A stretch of 64,000 nt of DNA from Butyrivibrio sp. INlla21 (GTDB lineage: Bacteria; Bacillota; Clostridia; Lachnospirales; Lachnospiraceae): contig NZ_FPCC01000007.1 of NCBI RefSeq assembly GCF_900116875.1, positions 62,001 to 126,000 on the forward strand, read 5' to 3'. The position numbers were made by a program, and so were the translations under genes. Positions 31,961 through 40,125 of this stretch are shown here, piece by piece. Each line of letters opens with the position of its first letter. Within the stretch, counting starts at the first letter, position 1. A model generated the notes under the pieces. The model saw only the letters and a program-made list of their open reading frames with translations. It had not been told where the DNA came from and did no database searches.

Positions 31961-32004
31961 ACCGCTTAGGAGGCGGACGCTCTATCCTGCTGAGCTACGG
32001 AAAC
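31961..32004 (-). pseudogene. Truncated tRNA-Arg (5' half only)
   Basis: The minus strand reads TTTCCGTAGCTCAGCAGG, then ATAGAGCGTCCGCCTCCTAA and GCGG: the D arm and anticodon arm of a tRNA-Arg(CCU), almost the same as the intact gene 110 bp away. It lacks a variable region, a T arm and the 3' acceptor strand. The anticodon stem shows a paired change (C-G in place of U-A), so it comes from a once functional, separate gene and not from a recent copy of its neighbour. Confidence 0.8.
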
Positions 32005-32049
32005 ATGACTTATGTATATTAGCACATTATTGAGGCCAAATCAACAAAA

Positions 32050-32102
32050 AGGAATCGCCGGGCATGGACTGAATTATCATCAATCTCTTAAGCCCGGCGA
32101 AA
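32050..32102 (-). terminator. Probable terminator of cstA
   Basis: Nine-bp GC-rich stem TCGCCGGGC / GCCCGGCGA with a 28-base loop, followed on the minus strand by TTCCTTTTTG. The large loop is unusual. Confidence 0.55.
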
Positions 32103-32147
32103 AATCAACTAAGTTGAAATATGGAGTCCTATTATTCTAAAGAACTA

Positions 32148-33887
32148 TCAAGCTGCCTCTTTTTTATCCTTGTTCTTGAACTGCTGGATAAGAGTCTTAG
32201 CTCCGATAACAGCAAGGATTACAGAAAGTACAACCAGAAGGATTGCGATGAGAGCCTGGATAAGTGCCCATACATCAGCAGCGCCTGAGTTGTAAGCTGT
32301 GAGCTTAGCCTGGATTGTCTGAACAAGTGAGCAGATTGTAACTGCAAGCATGAATACCATAGGGATGTAGAACATCTTGTTGTTCTTACCTACAGCACCG
32401 AGCCATGTGCAAACAGCAAGGAGTCCGATTGCTGCAAGAAGCTGGTTAGCTGCTCCGAAGAGAGGCCAGATCTTGGTGTATCCTGTCATACCAAGGCTTA
32501 CACCGAGTACAACAGTGATTGCTGTAGCAACGTAAGGATTGGCAAGAACTTTCTTATATCCTGTAAGATCTTTGACTGTCTGTCCGTTTTCTACGAAGAA
32601 CTCCTGGAACATGTATCTTGCAAGACGAGTAGCTGTATCAAGAGATGTGAGACAGAATACAGAAACAGCAAGGATAAGAAGCTGATACATCATGTTCTGT
32701 GCACCGGGTGCGAAAGAACCGATCATTGCTGAAAGGCCGCCTGCGAATACCTGTGTGGGGCTTGCGTAATCACCGTTGGCTGCAGCAACCCATACAAAAC
32801 CTACTGCGCAAAGTGAAATAACAGCAACAACACACTCGATAAGCATTGAACCAAATGCAACGGGCTTGGCATCCTTCTCGTTATCAAGCTGCTTAGCAGT
32901 TGTTCCTGAAGAAACGAGAGAGTGGAAACCTGAAATAGCACCACATGCGATTGTAACGAAAAGTGCAGGGAAAGCAGTACCTGTTGTGAATACGCCTGTT
33001 CCCTTAAGTGCTGCGTCGCCCATAGCAGGAATAGCAAAAGAGCTGTTACCTGTAACTACTGAACCAATGATCGCAATGATTCCGGCTGCGATCATGAAAT
33101 AAAGAAGGAATGAGCTAAGGTAATCTCTTGGCTGAAGAAGAATCCAGACAGGAGTTACGGAAGCTATAAGGATATATGCTCCGAGAATCCACATCCATGC
33201 ATTGTAAGTAAGTGCAATGGGGTGGAAGTTAAGTCCGATGAAAACTACGGCAATAATGCCAACGCATCCGATAACGGAAGAGATTCCGATAGGAGCATTC
33301 TTTCTGTATACAAAGAAACCAAAAACGATAGCCAAAAGAATGAATAAAATAGAGATCATGGCTGTTGACTGGTTAGCTGCCAAAGTAGCACCTTCAACTG
33401 CAGCGCCTGCTGCTGTTGTAATACCGAATGTACTTGCAACGATCGATGAGAAAGCTGCAACTACAAGAAGAAGTGTAAGGTAGCCGAACGTGATGAACAG
33501 CTTCTTTGCTGTCTTACCCATTGAATCATCGATGATCTCACCGATTGACTGACCCTTGTGGCGAAGTGAAGCAAAAAGAGCTCCGAAGTCATGTACGCCA
33601 CCAAAGAAGATACCGCCGATAAGTACCCATAAAAGAACAGGAACCCATCCGAAAACGGCTGCCTGAATAGGTCCGTTGATAGGGCCTGCTCCGGCGATTG
33701 ATGAGAAGTGGTGACCCATAAGCACAGGTGCTTTGGCGGGAACATAGTCAAGACCGTCCTCAAGCTCATGTGCAGGTGTCTTACGACTTGGATCAACACC
33801 CCACTGTTTAGCAAGCCATCCGCCGTAGAGAACATATCCCACAGCAAGAACGACAATGCTGATGATTAATAATACTGCTGCATTCAT
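32148..33887 (-). CDS. cstA: Carbon starvation protein CstA family transporter
   Basis: 579-residue polytopic protein of the CstA/BtsT family, known for peptide or pyruvate uptake under carbon limitation. Conserved blocks: the N-terminal YGGWLAKQWGVDPSRKTPA, then DGLDYVPAKAPVLMGHHFSSIAGAGPI, and ARYMFQEFF in the C-terminal half. The length is shorter than E. coli CstA and typical of Firmicutes. An unknown gene precedes it by 12 bases in the same direction, so both are in one transcript. No YjiX/YbdD-like small partner is seen. Confidence 0.95.
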   Translation of the reverse strand: MNAAVLLIISIVVLAVGYVLYGGWLAKQWGVDPSRKTPAHELEDGLDYVPAKAPVLMGHHFSSIAGAGPINGPIQAAVFGWVPVLLWVLIGGIFFGGVHDFGALFASLRHKGQSIGEIIDDSMGKTAKKLFITFGYLTLLLVVAAFSSIVASTFGITTAAGAAVEGATLAANQSTAMISILFILLAIVFGFFVYRKNAPIGISSVIGCVGIIAVVFIGLNFHPIALTYNAWMWILGAYILIASVTPVWILLQPRDYLSSFLLYFMIAAGIIAIIGSVVTGNSSFAIPAMGDAALKGTGVFTTGTAFPALFVTIACGAISGFHSLVSSGTTAKQLDNEKDAKPVAFGSMLIECVVAVISLCAVGFVWVAAANGDYASPTQVFAGGLSAMIGSFAPGAQNMMYQLLILAVSVFCLTSLDTATRLARYMFQEFFVENGQTVKDLTGYKKVLANPYVATAITVVLGVSLGMTGYTKIWPLFGAANQLLAAIGLLAVCTWLGAVGKNNKMFYIPMVFMLAVTICSLVQTIQAKLTAYNSGAADVWALIQALIAILLVVLSVILAVIGAKTLIQQFKNKDKKEAA

Positions 33888-33899
33888 ACTTTTTTCCTC

Positions 33900-34427
33900 C
33901 TAATTTTTGTAGATATCACACAACATACTTTTTAGCTCTTTTCCGCCATAATTTGTGAGCACTTCCTGCGTATCGGTCGATGTGACCGCAAGCCTGGCTT
34001 CGCTGTGTCCTCTAAAATTAAAGAGGTAACCCTTATCAAACTTAAATTTCTTGATCGCCTTTTTGGTAGCGGCGTCAGGAGCTTTATCGCTGATAATGAC
34101 AAAAGTCAGATAAGAACACATATGGTCCTTTTCCGGGTATTTTTCATTTTTCCTAACGAGAACAGGCTCGATCGACTCCCTTATTAAATCGAGCAGCTTC
34201 TCAAGATCGCCACAATCAACGGACTCTTTTTTTATAAAAAAGACGTGCTCGAAAATCGTGACAGCCCAAAGCTGAGCTTCCCTCTTAAGAACGTATTTCT
34301 CGCTCAGAGAATGAAACCATGCATATGCAGGAAATGTACAATCTCCTATAGTAAAGTTTTCTGTGATATCGAAACTTGCCTGATATCGGAGCAGAAGCTC
34401 CTTCAAATACATGTCTGATGAAATCAT
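33900..34427 (-). CDS. Unknown protein co-transcribed with cstA
   Basis: 175 residues, no signal peptide, no membrane segment. The start ATG (protein MISSDMYLKELL) is preceded by AAAGGTGATGAG, better than an in-frame start 16 codons upstream. I do not recognise a family. The middle contains a conserved-looking EHVFFIKKES and TFVIISDKAPD, and the end NYGGKELKSMLCDIYK. Its position directly before cstA suggests an accessory or regulatory role in uptake; that is inference from context only. Confidence 0.7.
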   Translation of the reverse strand: MISSDMYLKELLLRYQASFDITENFTIGDCTFPAYAWFHSLSEKYVLKREAQLWAVTIFEHVFFIKKESVDCGDLEKLLDLIRESIEPVLVRKNEKYPEKDHMCSYLTFVIISDKAPDAATKKAIKKFKFDKGYLFNFRGHSEARLAVTSTDTQEVLTNYGGKELKSMLCDIYKN

Positions 34428-34602
34428 CTCATCACCTTTCAGGTCAAATTTATGGATGTGGAAAAGATAGTCCACTTTTTACTTTACCACGATGACGTGT
34501 TATTGCAAGATAATAAAATTAATATAATGGATAAAACATTAATTTTGTAATGTACAAAAAAAGTGAGTAAAATGAAAATAAAAAAATACAGGAGAAAAGA
34601 AA

Positions 34603-34947
34603 ATGCCTTTTATAAACTCAAAGATAAGCGTTAAGATTACACCCGATCAGGAAAAAAAGCTTAAGGAAAAGCTCGGACAGGCCATCTCGATAATCCCCGG
34701 AAAGAGCGAAAGCTGGCTCATGACAGGATTTGAAGACGGATACCATCTTTATTTTAAAGGCGACAATTCAAAGCCAATGGCATTTGTGGAAGTAATGGTG
34801 TTTGGCGGACCCAACAAAGATGCCTTTAAAAAACTCACAGCCAAGATAACGGAAATATTCGGACAGGTTCTTTCAATCGCGCCCGATAATATATACGTAA
34901 AATATACTCCCGCAGACGACTGGGGATGGAACGGAAGTAACTTCTAA
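34603..34947 (+). CDS. MIF-like tautomerase (phenylpyruvate tautomerase-related)
   Basis: 114 residues, the length of macrophage migration inhibitory factor-type tautomerases. Pro2 directly after the initiator Met would be the catalytic base after Met removal. The family pattern INSKISVKITPDQEKKLKEKLG, then WLMTGFED, and the C-terminal DNIYVKYTPADDWGWNGSNF is clear. AGGAG lies ten bases before the ATG. A TATAAT at 34526-34531 is a possible -10. The stop is two bases before the next gene, so it may be co-transcribed with the binding lipoprotein. Confidence 0.88.
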   Translation: MPFINSKISVKITPDQEKKLKEKLGQAISIIPGKSESWLMTGFEDGYHLYFKGDNSKPMAFVEVMVFGGPNKDAFKKLTAKITEIFGQVLSIAPDNIYVKYTPADDWGWNGSNF

Positions 34948-34949
34948 AA

Positions 34950-36005
34950 GTGTATGAAAAAGTAATCGGACATTTACATAAGCCGGCGATAGCGCTTTTG
35001 ACAGCAGTGGCAACACTGCTGCTTTCGGCATGCGCGCAAAGCGGAAGGGACAAAAGCATTGATTACATATCACAAAAATATGCCGTCCCTGAAGATAATC
35101 AGCTTATAGTGTACACGTCACATAAAGAAGAAGTTTACCTTCCCATCATCCGAGAATTCGAAAGCCGAACCGGCATCTGGGTCGACGTTCACGCAGGCGG
35201 AACAACCGAGATGATGAGGCAGGCGAGAGAAGCCTCCGAAAACGGAGAGTGTGACATCATGTTTGGAGGCGGAATCGAAAGCTTCGAAGCGCAGAAAGAT
35301 TTTTTTATGCCATACAAGGCAGAGAGCATTGAGGCTCTCGATAGGACCTACGCTGCTTTCGATAATTCATGGACGGTCTTCACGGAACTCCCGATAGTGT
35401 TTATCTATAATAAGAAGCTTGTTCGTCCCAGCGAAGTTCCGAGAAAATGGAGCGATCTTTTTGACGAGAAATGGAAAGGTCAGATTGCATTTGCCGATAT
35501 CAAAAACTCGGGAACCAGCTATACCATTCTTTTTACAATGGAACAGATTCTTGGAGAAGAGTCAAAAGAACTGGTGCCAAGATTCTACGAGCAGCTCGGA
35601 GAAAATATTCTTGATTCGTCGGGAGAAGTTATTCCCGATGTTTCCGACGGAACGTTTCTTATAGGAATAACACTCGAAGAGACAGCCAAGAAATATATGG
35701 CGCTCGGATACGACATAGCACTTATATATCCGGAGGACGGAACCAGCGCCATTCCGGACGGATGCGCGATGGTAAAGAACGCGCCGCACAGCTACAACGC
35801 CGGAAAATTCATAGATTTTGTTGTCGGCTACGATACACAGAAATACGCAATGGAAAACTTCTACAGAAGACCAGTGCGAAAAGACGTTGAACTTACCAAA
35901 GATTTTGGAGAAGCTTCTTTTATAAGATTGGATATAAAAGAGTCGGCGGCCAAAGAGGAAGAAGTGTTCAAGATCTGGAATGAGCTTGAAGGCGGGGAGG
36001 ACTGA
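34950..36005 (+). CDS. AfuA/PgtC-type extracellular binding lipoprotein
   Basis: 351 residues, GTG start directly after the tautomerase stop. The lipoprotein signal LLTAVATLLLSAC places the lipidated Cys at about residue 28. The mature part follows the class of ABC-type Fe(III)/sugar-phosphate binding proteins: QLIVYTSHKEEVYLPIIREFE, then AGGTTEMMRQ, DIMFGGG and AIPDGCAMVKNAPH. I see no tyrosine pair typical of iron-binding FbpA, so a phosphorylated organic substrate, as for AfuA and PgtC, is more likely. Together with the downstream kinase and regulator it resembles the PgtC-PgtB-PgtA arrangement. It has no permease of its own next to it, which suggests a sensing role. Confidence 0.8.
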   Translation: MYEKVIGHLHKPAIALLTAVATLLLSACAQSGRDKSIDYISQKYAVPEDNQLIVYTSHKEEVYLPIIREFESRTGIWVDVHAGGTTEMMRQAREASENGECDIMFGGGIESFEAQKDFFMPYKAESIEALDRTYAAFDNSWTVFTELPIVFIYNKKLVRPSEVPRKWSDLFDEKWKGQIAFADIKNSGTSYTILFTMEQILGEESKELVPRFYEQLGENILDSSGEVIPDVSDGTFLIGITLEETAKKYMALGYDIALIYPEDGTSAIPDGCAMVKNAPHSYNAGKFIDFVVGYDTQKYAMENFYRRPVRKDVELTKDFGEASFIRLDIKESAAKEEEVFKIWNELEGGED

Positions 36006-36007
36006 GT

Positions 36008-37711
36008 ATGAAAGGTGTGATAAAACAGTCCTTCAAAAGGCAGATATTCGTGATATTCCTAGCCGTAACACTTGCTCTTGTCATCATCGGCGGAATACTT
36101 ACGATACAGGGATTCCTTACAAAACTGTCTTCCGATTATGAAAAAAGAGATCTCGAGCAGTTTTCTGTGATAAAAAAGAATATGGAACGCGACCTAAAGA
36201 TGTCCGAGGAAGCGCTTGATAAGCTCTCAAAAAGCAGAGTCATAAAAGCAACGATTGAAAACGACTACTCCAATTCTCTTGATATATATACGTCACTCTA
36301 CGAAGCCTCAAGAGGAATTAGAGATTTTGCGGGAGTCGGAATATACAAGGGTGGCCGGTGCCTTTACAGCACCTGGACAGACACCGGAAGCAAAGATCTT
36401 CCGCAGAATTATTCCGTCCTTGGACAGGCACAAACACAAAAAGGAAAAACCGTTTATTCGCTTGATCCGAGATCCTCATCGGAAAGAGGAGCGGCTCTTT
36501 TGATGGCAAGACGGATCACGGAAGGCGCAGAGAACGGATATATTGTAATAAGAATAGAACAAAACGCGGTAAAAGAGAGACTTAGCAAAGAGATAAATTC
36601 CAAAGACGGTCTCATGCTTACAACAGGTTTCTTAAGACCCATATGTTTGCTTGGAACGGCAGAAGACGGAAGCGAGCTTTCCGGTATCAGGAAGAATTTC
36701 CTTATAGGACAGAAATATACCTTCGGAAGCACCAACAACATATATATCACAGAGCTTGCGGATACAGGTCTTTTGTGCATATATGTTACACCGCCCGCGC
36801 TAGGCGAAGGAGCGGCAAGAGCCGGATATCAGATTGTCGTTATACTCTCTATCATAAGCGTACTTGTATGCTTGTTGGTCGCATCGAGGATGAGCGAGTA
36901 CTTCTCAAAGCCGATAGCGGCGCTTTCATCGGCGATGAAGAGATTTAGAAAAGGTGATTTTGACACCAAGATCGAGCTTGAAAGAGACGACGAATTCGAG
37001 CAGCTCGCGACGGGCTTTAACAAAATGACCACGCAGCTTAAGACCACCATGGAAGAGAGAGTCGAGGCTGAAAGAAACGTAAACGAGACAAGAATAAAGA
37101 TGATGCAGGCACAGTTAAATCCGCATTTTCTTTATAATACCCTCGATACCATAAAGTGGGTTGCCAAGGCGCACGGAGTAAACGAAGTAGCCACACTTTC
37201 TTCGTCGCTTGCGGGAATACTAAGGACGGGAATTTCCGAAAAACAGTTCTGCAAATTATCAAATGAGCTTGAACTTGTTCAGAATTATTGCGATATTCAG
37301 AAGATAAGATTTGATGATAAATTTGACATAACGATAGATGTGCCGGAAGATGTTATGAACGCAGTCATACCTAAACTGATATTGCAGCCGATTGTAGAAA
37401 ACGCCATCATTCACGGAATGGAAGAGATGGATGACGGACATATCTACGTTGCTGCCGTTCATGACACAGCAAACGGAAACAACCTTCTTAAGATATCCGT
37501 TCAGGATAACGGAAAAGGAATCAGCGACGAGATGCTCAATGCGCTCAACAACGACGACGTTGAAACATTAAAAGGGCACCTCGGACTAAACAATGTCAAT
37601 ACCATCATAAGATTGTACTACGGAAAAGAGTACGGAGTCATGGCATTTAGGCCATCCGAGGGCGGAACCGTAATGATAGTAACGCTTCCCTACTCAGAGG
37701 ATCAGCCATAA
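36008..37711 (+). CDS. YesM-type sensor histidine kinase
   Basis: 567 residues: membrane segment (about 13-35), extracellular sensor domain (about 36-272), second membrane segment (about 273-295), HAMP (about 297-350, with MSEYFSKPIAALSSAMKRF), a His-kinase domain with AQLNPHFLYNTLDTIKW (phosphorylated His in NPHFLYN), and a HATPase domain ending with GLNNVNTIIRLYYG. It is of the LytS/YesM type. It probably reads the state of the binding lipoprotein two bases upstream and passes phosphate to the response regulator that follows at 21 bases. Confidence 0.93.
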   Translation: MKGVIKQSFKRQIFVIFLAVTLALVIIGGILTIQGFLTKLSSDYEKRDLEQFSVIKKNMERDLKMSEEALDKLSKSRVIKATIENDYSNSLDIYTSLYEASRGIRDFAGVGIYKGGRCLYSTWTDTGSKDLPQNYSVLGQAQTQKGKTVYSLDPRSSSERGAALLMARRITEGAENGYIVIRIEQNAVKERLSKEINSKDGLMLTTGFLRPICLLGTAEDGSELSGIRKNFLIGQKYTFGSTNNIYITELADTGLLCIYVTPPALGEGAARAGYQIVVILSIISVLVCLLVASRMSEYFSKPIAALSSAMKRFRKGDFDTKIELERDDEFEQLATGFNKMTTQLKTTMEERVEAERNVNETRIKMMQAQLNPHFLYNTLDTIKWVAKAHGVNEVATLSSSLAGILRTGISEKQFCKLSNELELVQNYCDIQKIRFDDKFDITIDVPEDVMNAVIPKLILQPIVENAIIHGMEEMDDGHIYVAAVHDTANGNNLLKISVQDNGKGISDEMLNALNNDDVETLKGHLGLNNVNTIIRLYYGKEYGVMAFRPSEGGTVMIVTLPYSEDQP

Positions 37712-37732
37712 CAATGGAGAAAAGAGAAAACG

Positions 37733-38500
37733 ATGACATCGGTAATGATAGTAGATGATGAAAAAAATGTAAGGCAAGGCATAATAACGGAAACCGACTG
37801 GGACCTTATCGGCTGCGAAGTTGTGGCTGAGGCGTCCAACGGCGAGATGGCGTATGAGCTGGCGATCAAGCACAGACCGGATCTAATTATCTCAGACATC
37901 AAGATGCCTAAGATGACGGGAATTGAGCTTGCGGAAAAGATTCACGAAAGATTTCCCAACACCAAGATAATATTCCTTACGGCATATGATGAATTTGAGT
38001 ATGCAAGAGCTGCGATAAAACTCGGCGTTTCGGATTATCTTTTGAAACCTTTTAAGGACGGTGAGCTCGAAGGCTCCGTTCAAAAGCTCCTTCACCTACA
38101 TCCGATGACTTCGAATGCTGACGATGCCCTGCTTGAAGACGAGCTTATAAATCTTAAGAAAAAAGAGGATATCTCAAACAGGTATGTTCAGAGCGCGATC
38201 GAATACATCGAAAATCATTTTTCGGATGCGGATTTTGCGCTTGGAAAACTTGCGGAGTCCATGGGCGTGAGCGAAGGTCATATCAGCAGACTCTTTAAAG
38301 CGGAGACAGATATCAGTATCGGAAACTACCTCACAAGATATCGAATCAGAAAGGCCATGAACCATCTTAAGAACGTTCAGGTCAAGGTATATGAAGTTGC
38401 CGAGAAGGTTGGATATCAGGATATAGCATATTTTTCCAACACGTTTAAAAAACTTGTCGGAAAATCTCCCTCTGATTACCAGGCAAAAGGGCTTGAATAA
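37733..38500 (+). CDS. YesN-type response regulator, AraC family
   Basis: 255 residues. Receiver domain (1-120) with the acidic pair near Asp8/Asp9, phospho-acceptor Asp in DLIISDIKMPKMTG (about 54), and Lys in YLLKPF. C-terminal AraC/XylS DNA-binding domain (about 150-255) with two helix-turn-helix units, ending KVGYQDIAYFSNTFKKLVGKSPSDYQ. It should activate the transport genes downstream. The linker is short compared with larger YesN proteins. Confidence 0.94.
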   Translation: MTSVMIVDDEKNVRQGIITETDWDLIGCEVVAEASNGEMAYELAIKHRPDLIISDIKMPKMTGIELAEKIHERFPNTKIIFLTAYDEFEYARAAIKLGVSDYLLKPFKDGELEGSVQKLLHLHPMTSNADDALLEDELINLKKKEDISNRYVQSAIEYIENHFSDADFALGKLAESMGVSEGHISRLFKAETDISIGNYLTRYRIRKAMNHLKNVQVKVYEVAEKVGYQDIAYFSNTFKKLVGKSPSDYQAKGLE

Positions 38501-38575
38501 GCCAAAAACGAAAGATGTCATTATTCAACAAATAATATCAGATTTGTCTTATATAAATGACTAATATGCACAACT

Positions 38576-38626
38576 AAAATGGATGTATCAAGTAAATACA
38601 CGCTTGATGCATCCATTTTTAATTGG
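38576..38626 (+). terminator. Strong terminator-like hairpin before the second binding protein gene
   Basis: About 17 bp of stem: AAAATGGATGTATCAAG pairs with CTTGATGCATCCATTTTT with one G-U pair and a 10-base loop; five T residues follow. It lies only about 20 bp before the start codon of the next gene, leaving no room for a full promoter. It is therefore either the terminator of the regulator operon with read-through or a leader attenuator. Confidence 0.75.
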
Positions 38627-38645
38627 AATCAAAGGAGGAAGAAAA

Positions 38646-40049
38646 GTGAAAAAGAAAGTATTATCAGCTATTCTGACATTCACAATGGTAGTAACTGCTC
38701 TCGCAGGCTGCGGAAATACAGCAGCAAACACAGCACCTGCAGGCGATCAGGCAGCACCGGCGGCAGACGCACCTGCTGACACAGCAGCAGACAGCGCAGC
38801 TCCCGCAGCTGAGCTTACAGGCATTGATGCCATCATCGCAGAGGCAGAGACAATGACAATGGAAGAACTTGCAGCTAAGGCTATTGAGGAGTCTAACGGC
38901 AAGACTTTCTACGGCGTAGGTAATTCCAGCCGCGGAAAATCAGCACTTCCGTTATTTATTGAGTACTTACAGTCAATCGATTCTTCATATTCAATGGAAT
39001 TTGAGTGGCAGCAGCCCAAGAACAACAAGATCTTCGAGCAGCTCACATCAGATTCACTTAAGAGCGAAGGTACTTTCGCTATGACACTTATCCAGGACGG
39101 AAATCAGATTCAGTCCAAGATGGTCGACACAGATATCTTAAAGACCTTTATTCCTAAGGAGTGGGCTGAAGCAAATAATACGTCTGCGGATTCTTATGAG
39201 GGATTCCTTCCTCTTCAGACACTTAACAAGGTATTTATGTACAACAGCACAGGAAGCGCAACATACAACAACTGTTGGGACTTCGTATATGACGGAGCAC
39301 ATCCTCTTTTCATGGGTGTTGATTCCGAGATCGTAGGAAAGAACTTCCTTATGATGCTCACAGAAGACAAGTACGCTACATGGCTCAAAGAAGCATACGA
39401 CAAGCTCGACGATACCAAGAAGGCATACTTCGAGCCCACTATCAAGGCTATGCAGGCTGACGCCAACGACCTCGGACTTGGCGCAAACGGAGCATACGCT
39501 CTTGCATGGATCAAGCTCTGGGTTAACAGCTACAACGAGCAGACAGATGACGGCCCTATCTGCAACACACTTGTAGATGCATCCGCAAAGGATCAGGCAG
39601 GACTTCTTGTTTACTCAAAGCTTCGCTCTGTAGAAGAGTCAGCAACAGTGTCTGTTAACAACATCAAAGTTGCAGCATACGAAGACGGCTACACAGGAAT
39701 CGGCGGATACGGCTATTGCCACTACCTCTTCCTTACAAAGAACAGTCCTCTTCCTTGGACATCATGCGCATTCATCGCTTTCATGACTTGCACAGAGCAG
39801 GGATTTGAAGCATGGGGCAAAGACATGGGCGGATATTCATCCAATCCTAAGGTTGCAGAAGAGATCGAAGCTACATTCCATCACTCACAGGGCGGCGGAG
39901 ATGAGTTCCCTGCAAAGAACGACCGCGGATATGACTGGTGGACAACAAACGGCGAGCTCATACTTGAGGATCCCGTATATTGTTCAGAAGTATCCTTCTC
40001 AGTAGGAAGCTGGATCGACGTTCTCGACCACTATACACCCGGAGAGTGA
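38646..40049 (+). CDS. Second extracellular binding lipoprotein of the ABC importer
   Basis: 467 residues, GTG start after AAAGGAGGAAG; an upstream in-frame ATG would run through the terminator hairpin. Signal KKKVLSAILTFTMVVTALAGC with lipobox LAGC (Cys about 22), then a 40-residue Ala/Pro/Asp-rich linker. The mature protein is a type II periplasmic-binding-like fold of unfamiliar sequence (GKTFYGVGNSSRGKSALPLF, WVNSYNEQTDDGP). It is large and Trp/Tyr-rich near the C-terminus. Next to the permease and ATPase, it is the likely substrate-delivering protein. Confidence 0.8.
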   Translation: MKKKVLSAILTFTMVVTALAGCGNTAANTAPAGDQAAPAADAPADTAADSAAPAAELTGIDAIIAEAETMTMEELAAKAIEESNGKTFYGVGNSSRGKSALPLFIEYLQSIDSSYSMEFEWQQPKNNKIFEQLTSDSLKSEGTFAMTLIQDGNQIQSKMVDTDILKTFIPKEWAEANNTSADSYEGFLPLQTLNKVFMYNSTGSATYNNCWDFVYDGAHPLFMGVDSEIVGKNFLMMLTEDKYATWLKEAYDKLDDTKKAYFEPTIKAMQADANDLGLGANGAYALAWIKLWVNSYNEQTDDGPICNTLVDASAKDQAGLLVYSKLRSVEESATVSVNNIKVAAYEDGYTGIGGYGYCHYLFLTKNSPLPWTSCAFIAFMTCTEQGFEAWGKDMGGYSSNPKVAEEIEATFHHSQGGGDEFPAKNDRGYDWWTTNGELILEDPVYCSEVSFSVGSWIDVLDHYTPGE

Positions 40050-40065
40050 TTCTTAAGTGAAAATC

Positions 40066-40107
40066 AAAGGGATGTCGCTTTTTCCTAAATAAGTGGCATC
40101 CCTTTTT
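40066..40107 (+). terminator. Hairpin between the binding protein gene and the permease
   Basis: A 15-bp stem (AAAGGGATGTCGCTT with AAGTGGCATCCCTTT) and a T-run. With the hairpin upstream it brackets the binding protein gene and would raise its mRNA level relative to permease and ATPase. Confidence 0.8.
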
Positions 40108-40125
40108 AAGGAAAAGAGGTAAAAA

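Noticed and set aside
31741-32147. A recent insertion sequence or integrase island at the tRNA-Arg genes
   Set aside because: No transposase or integrase frame is present; only a tRNA half and a tandem repeat remain, so an old scar is the most that can be claimed.
34950-36005. Reading the first binding lipoprotein as a plain ferric-iron binding protein
   Set aside because: The usual tyrosine pair of FbpA is not evident, and the link to a sensor kinase fits the PgtC/AfuA sugar-phosphate group better; iron is not excluded.
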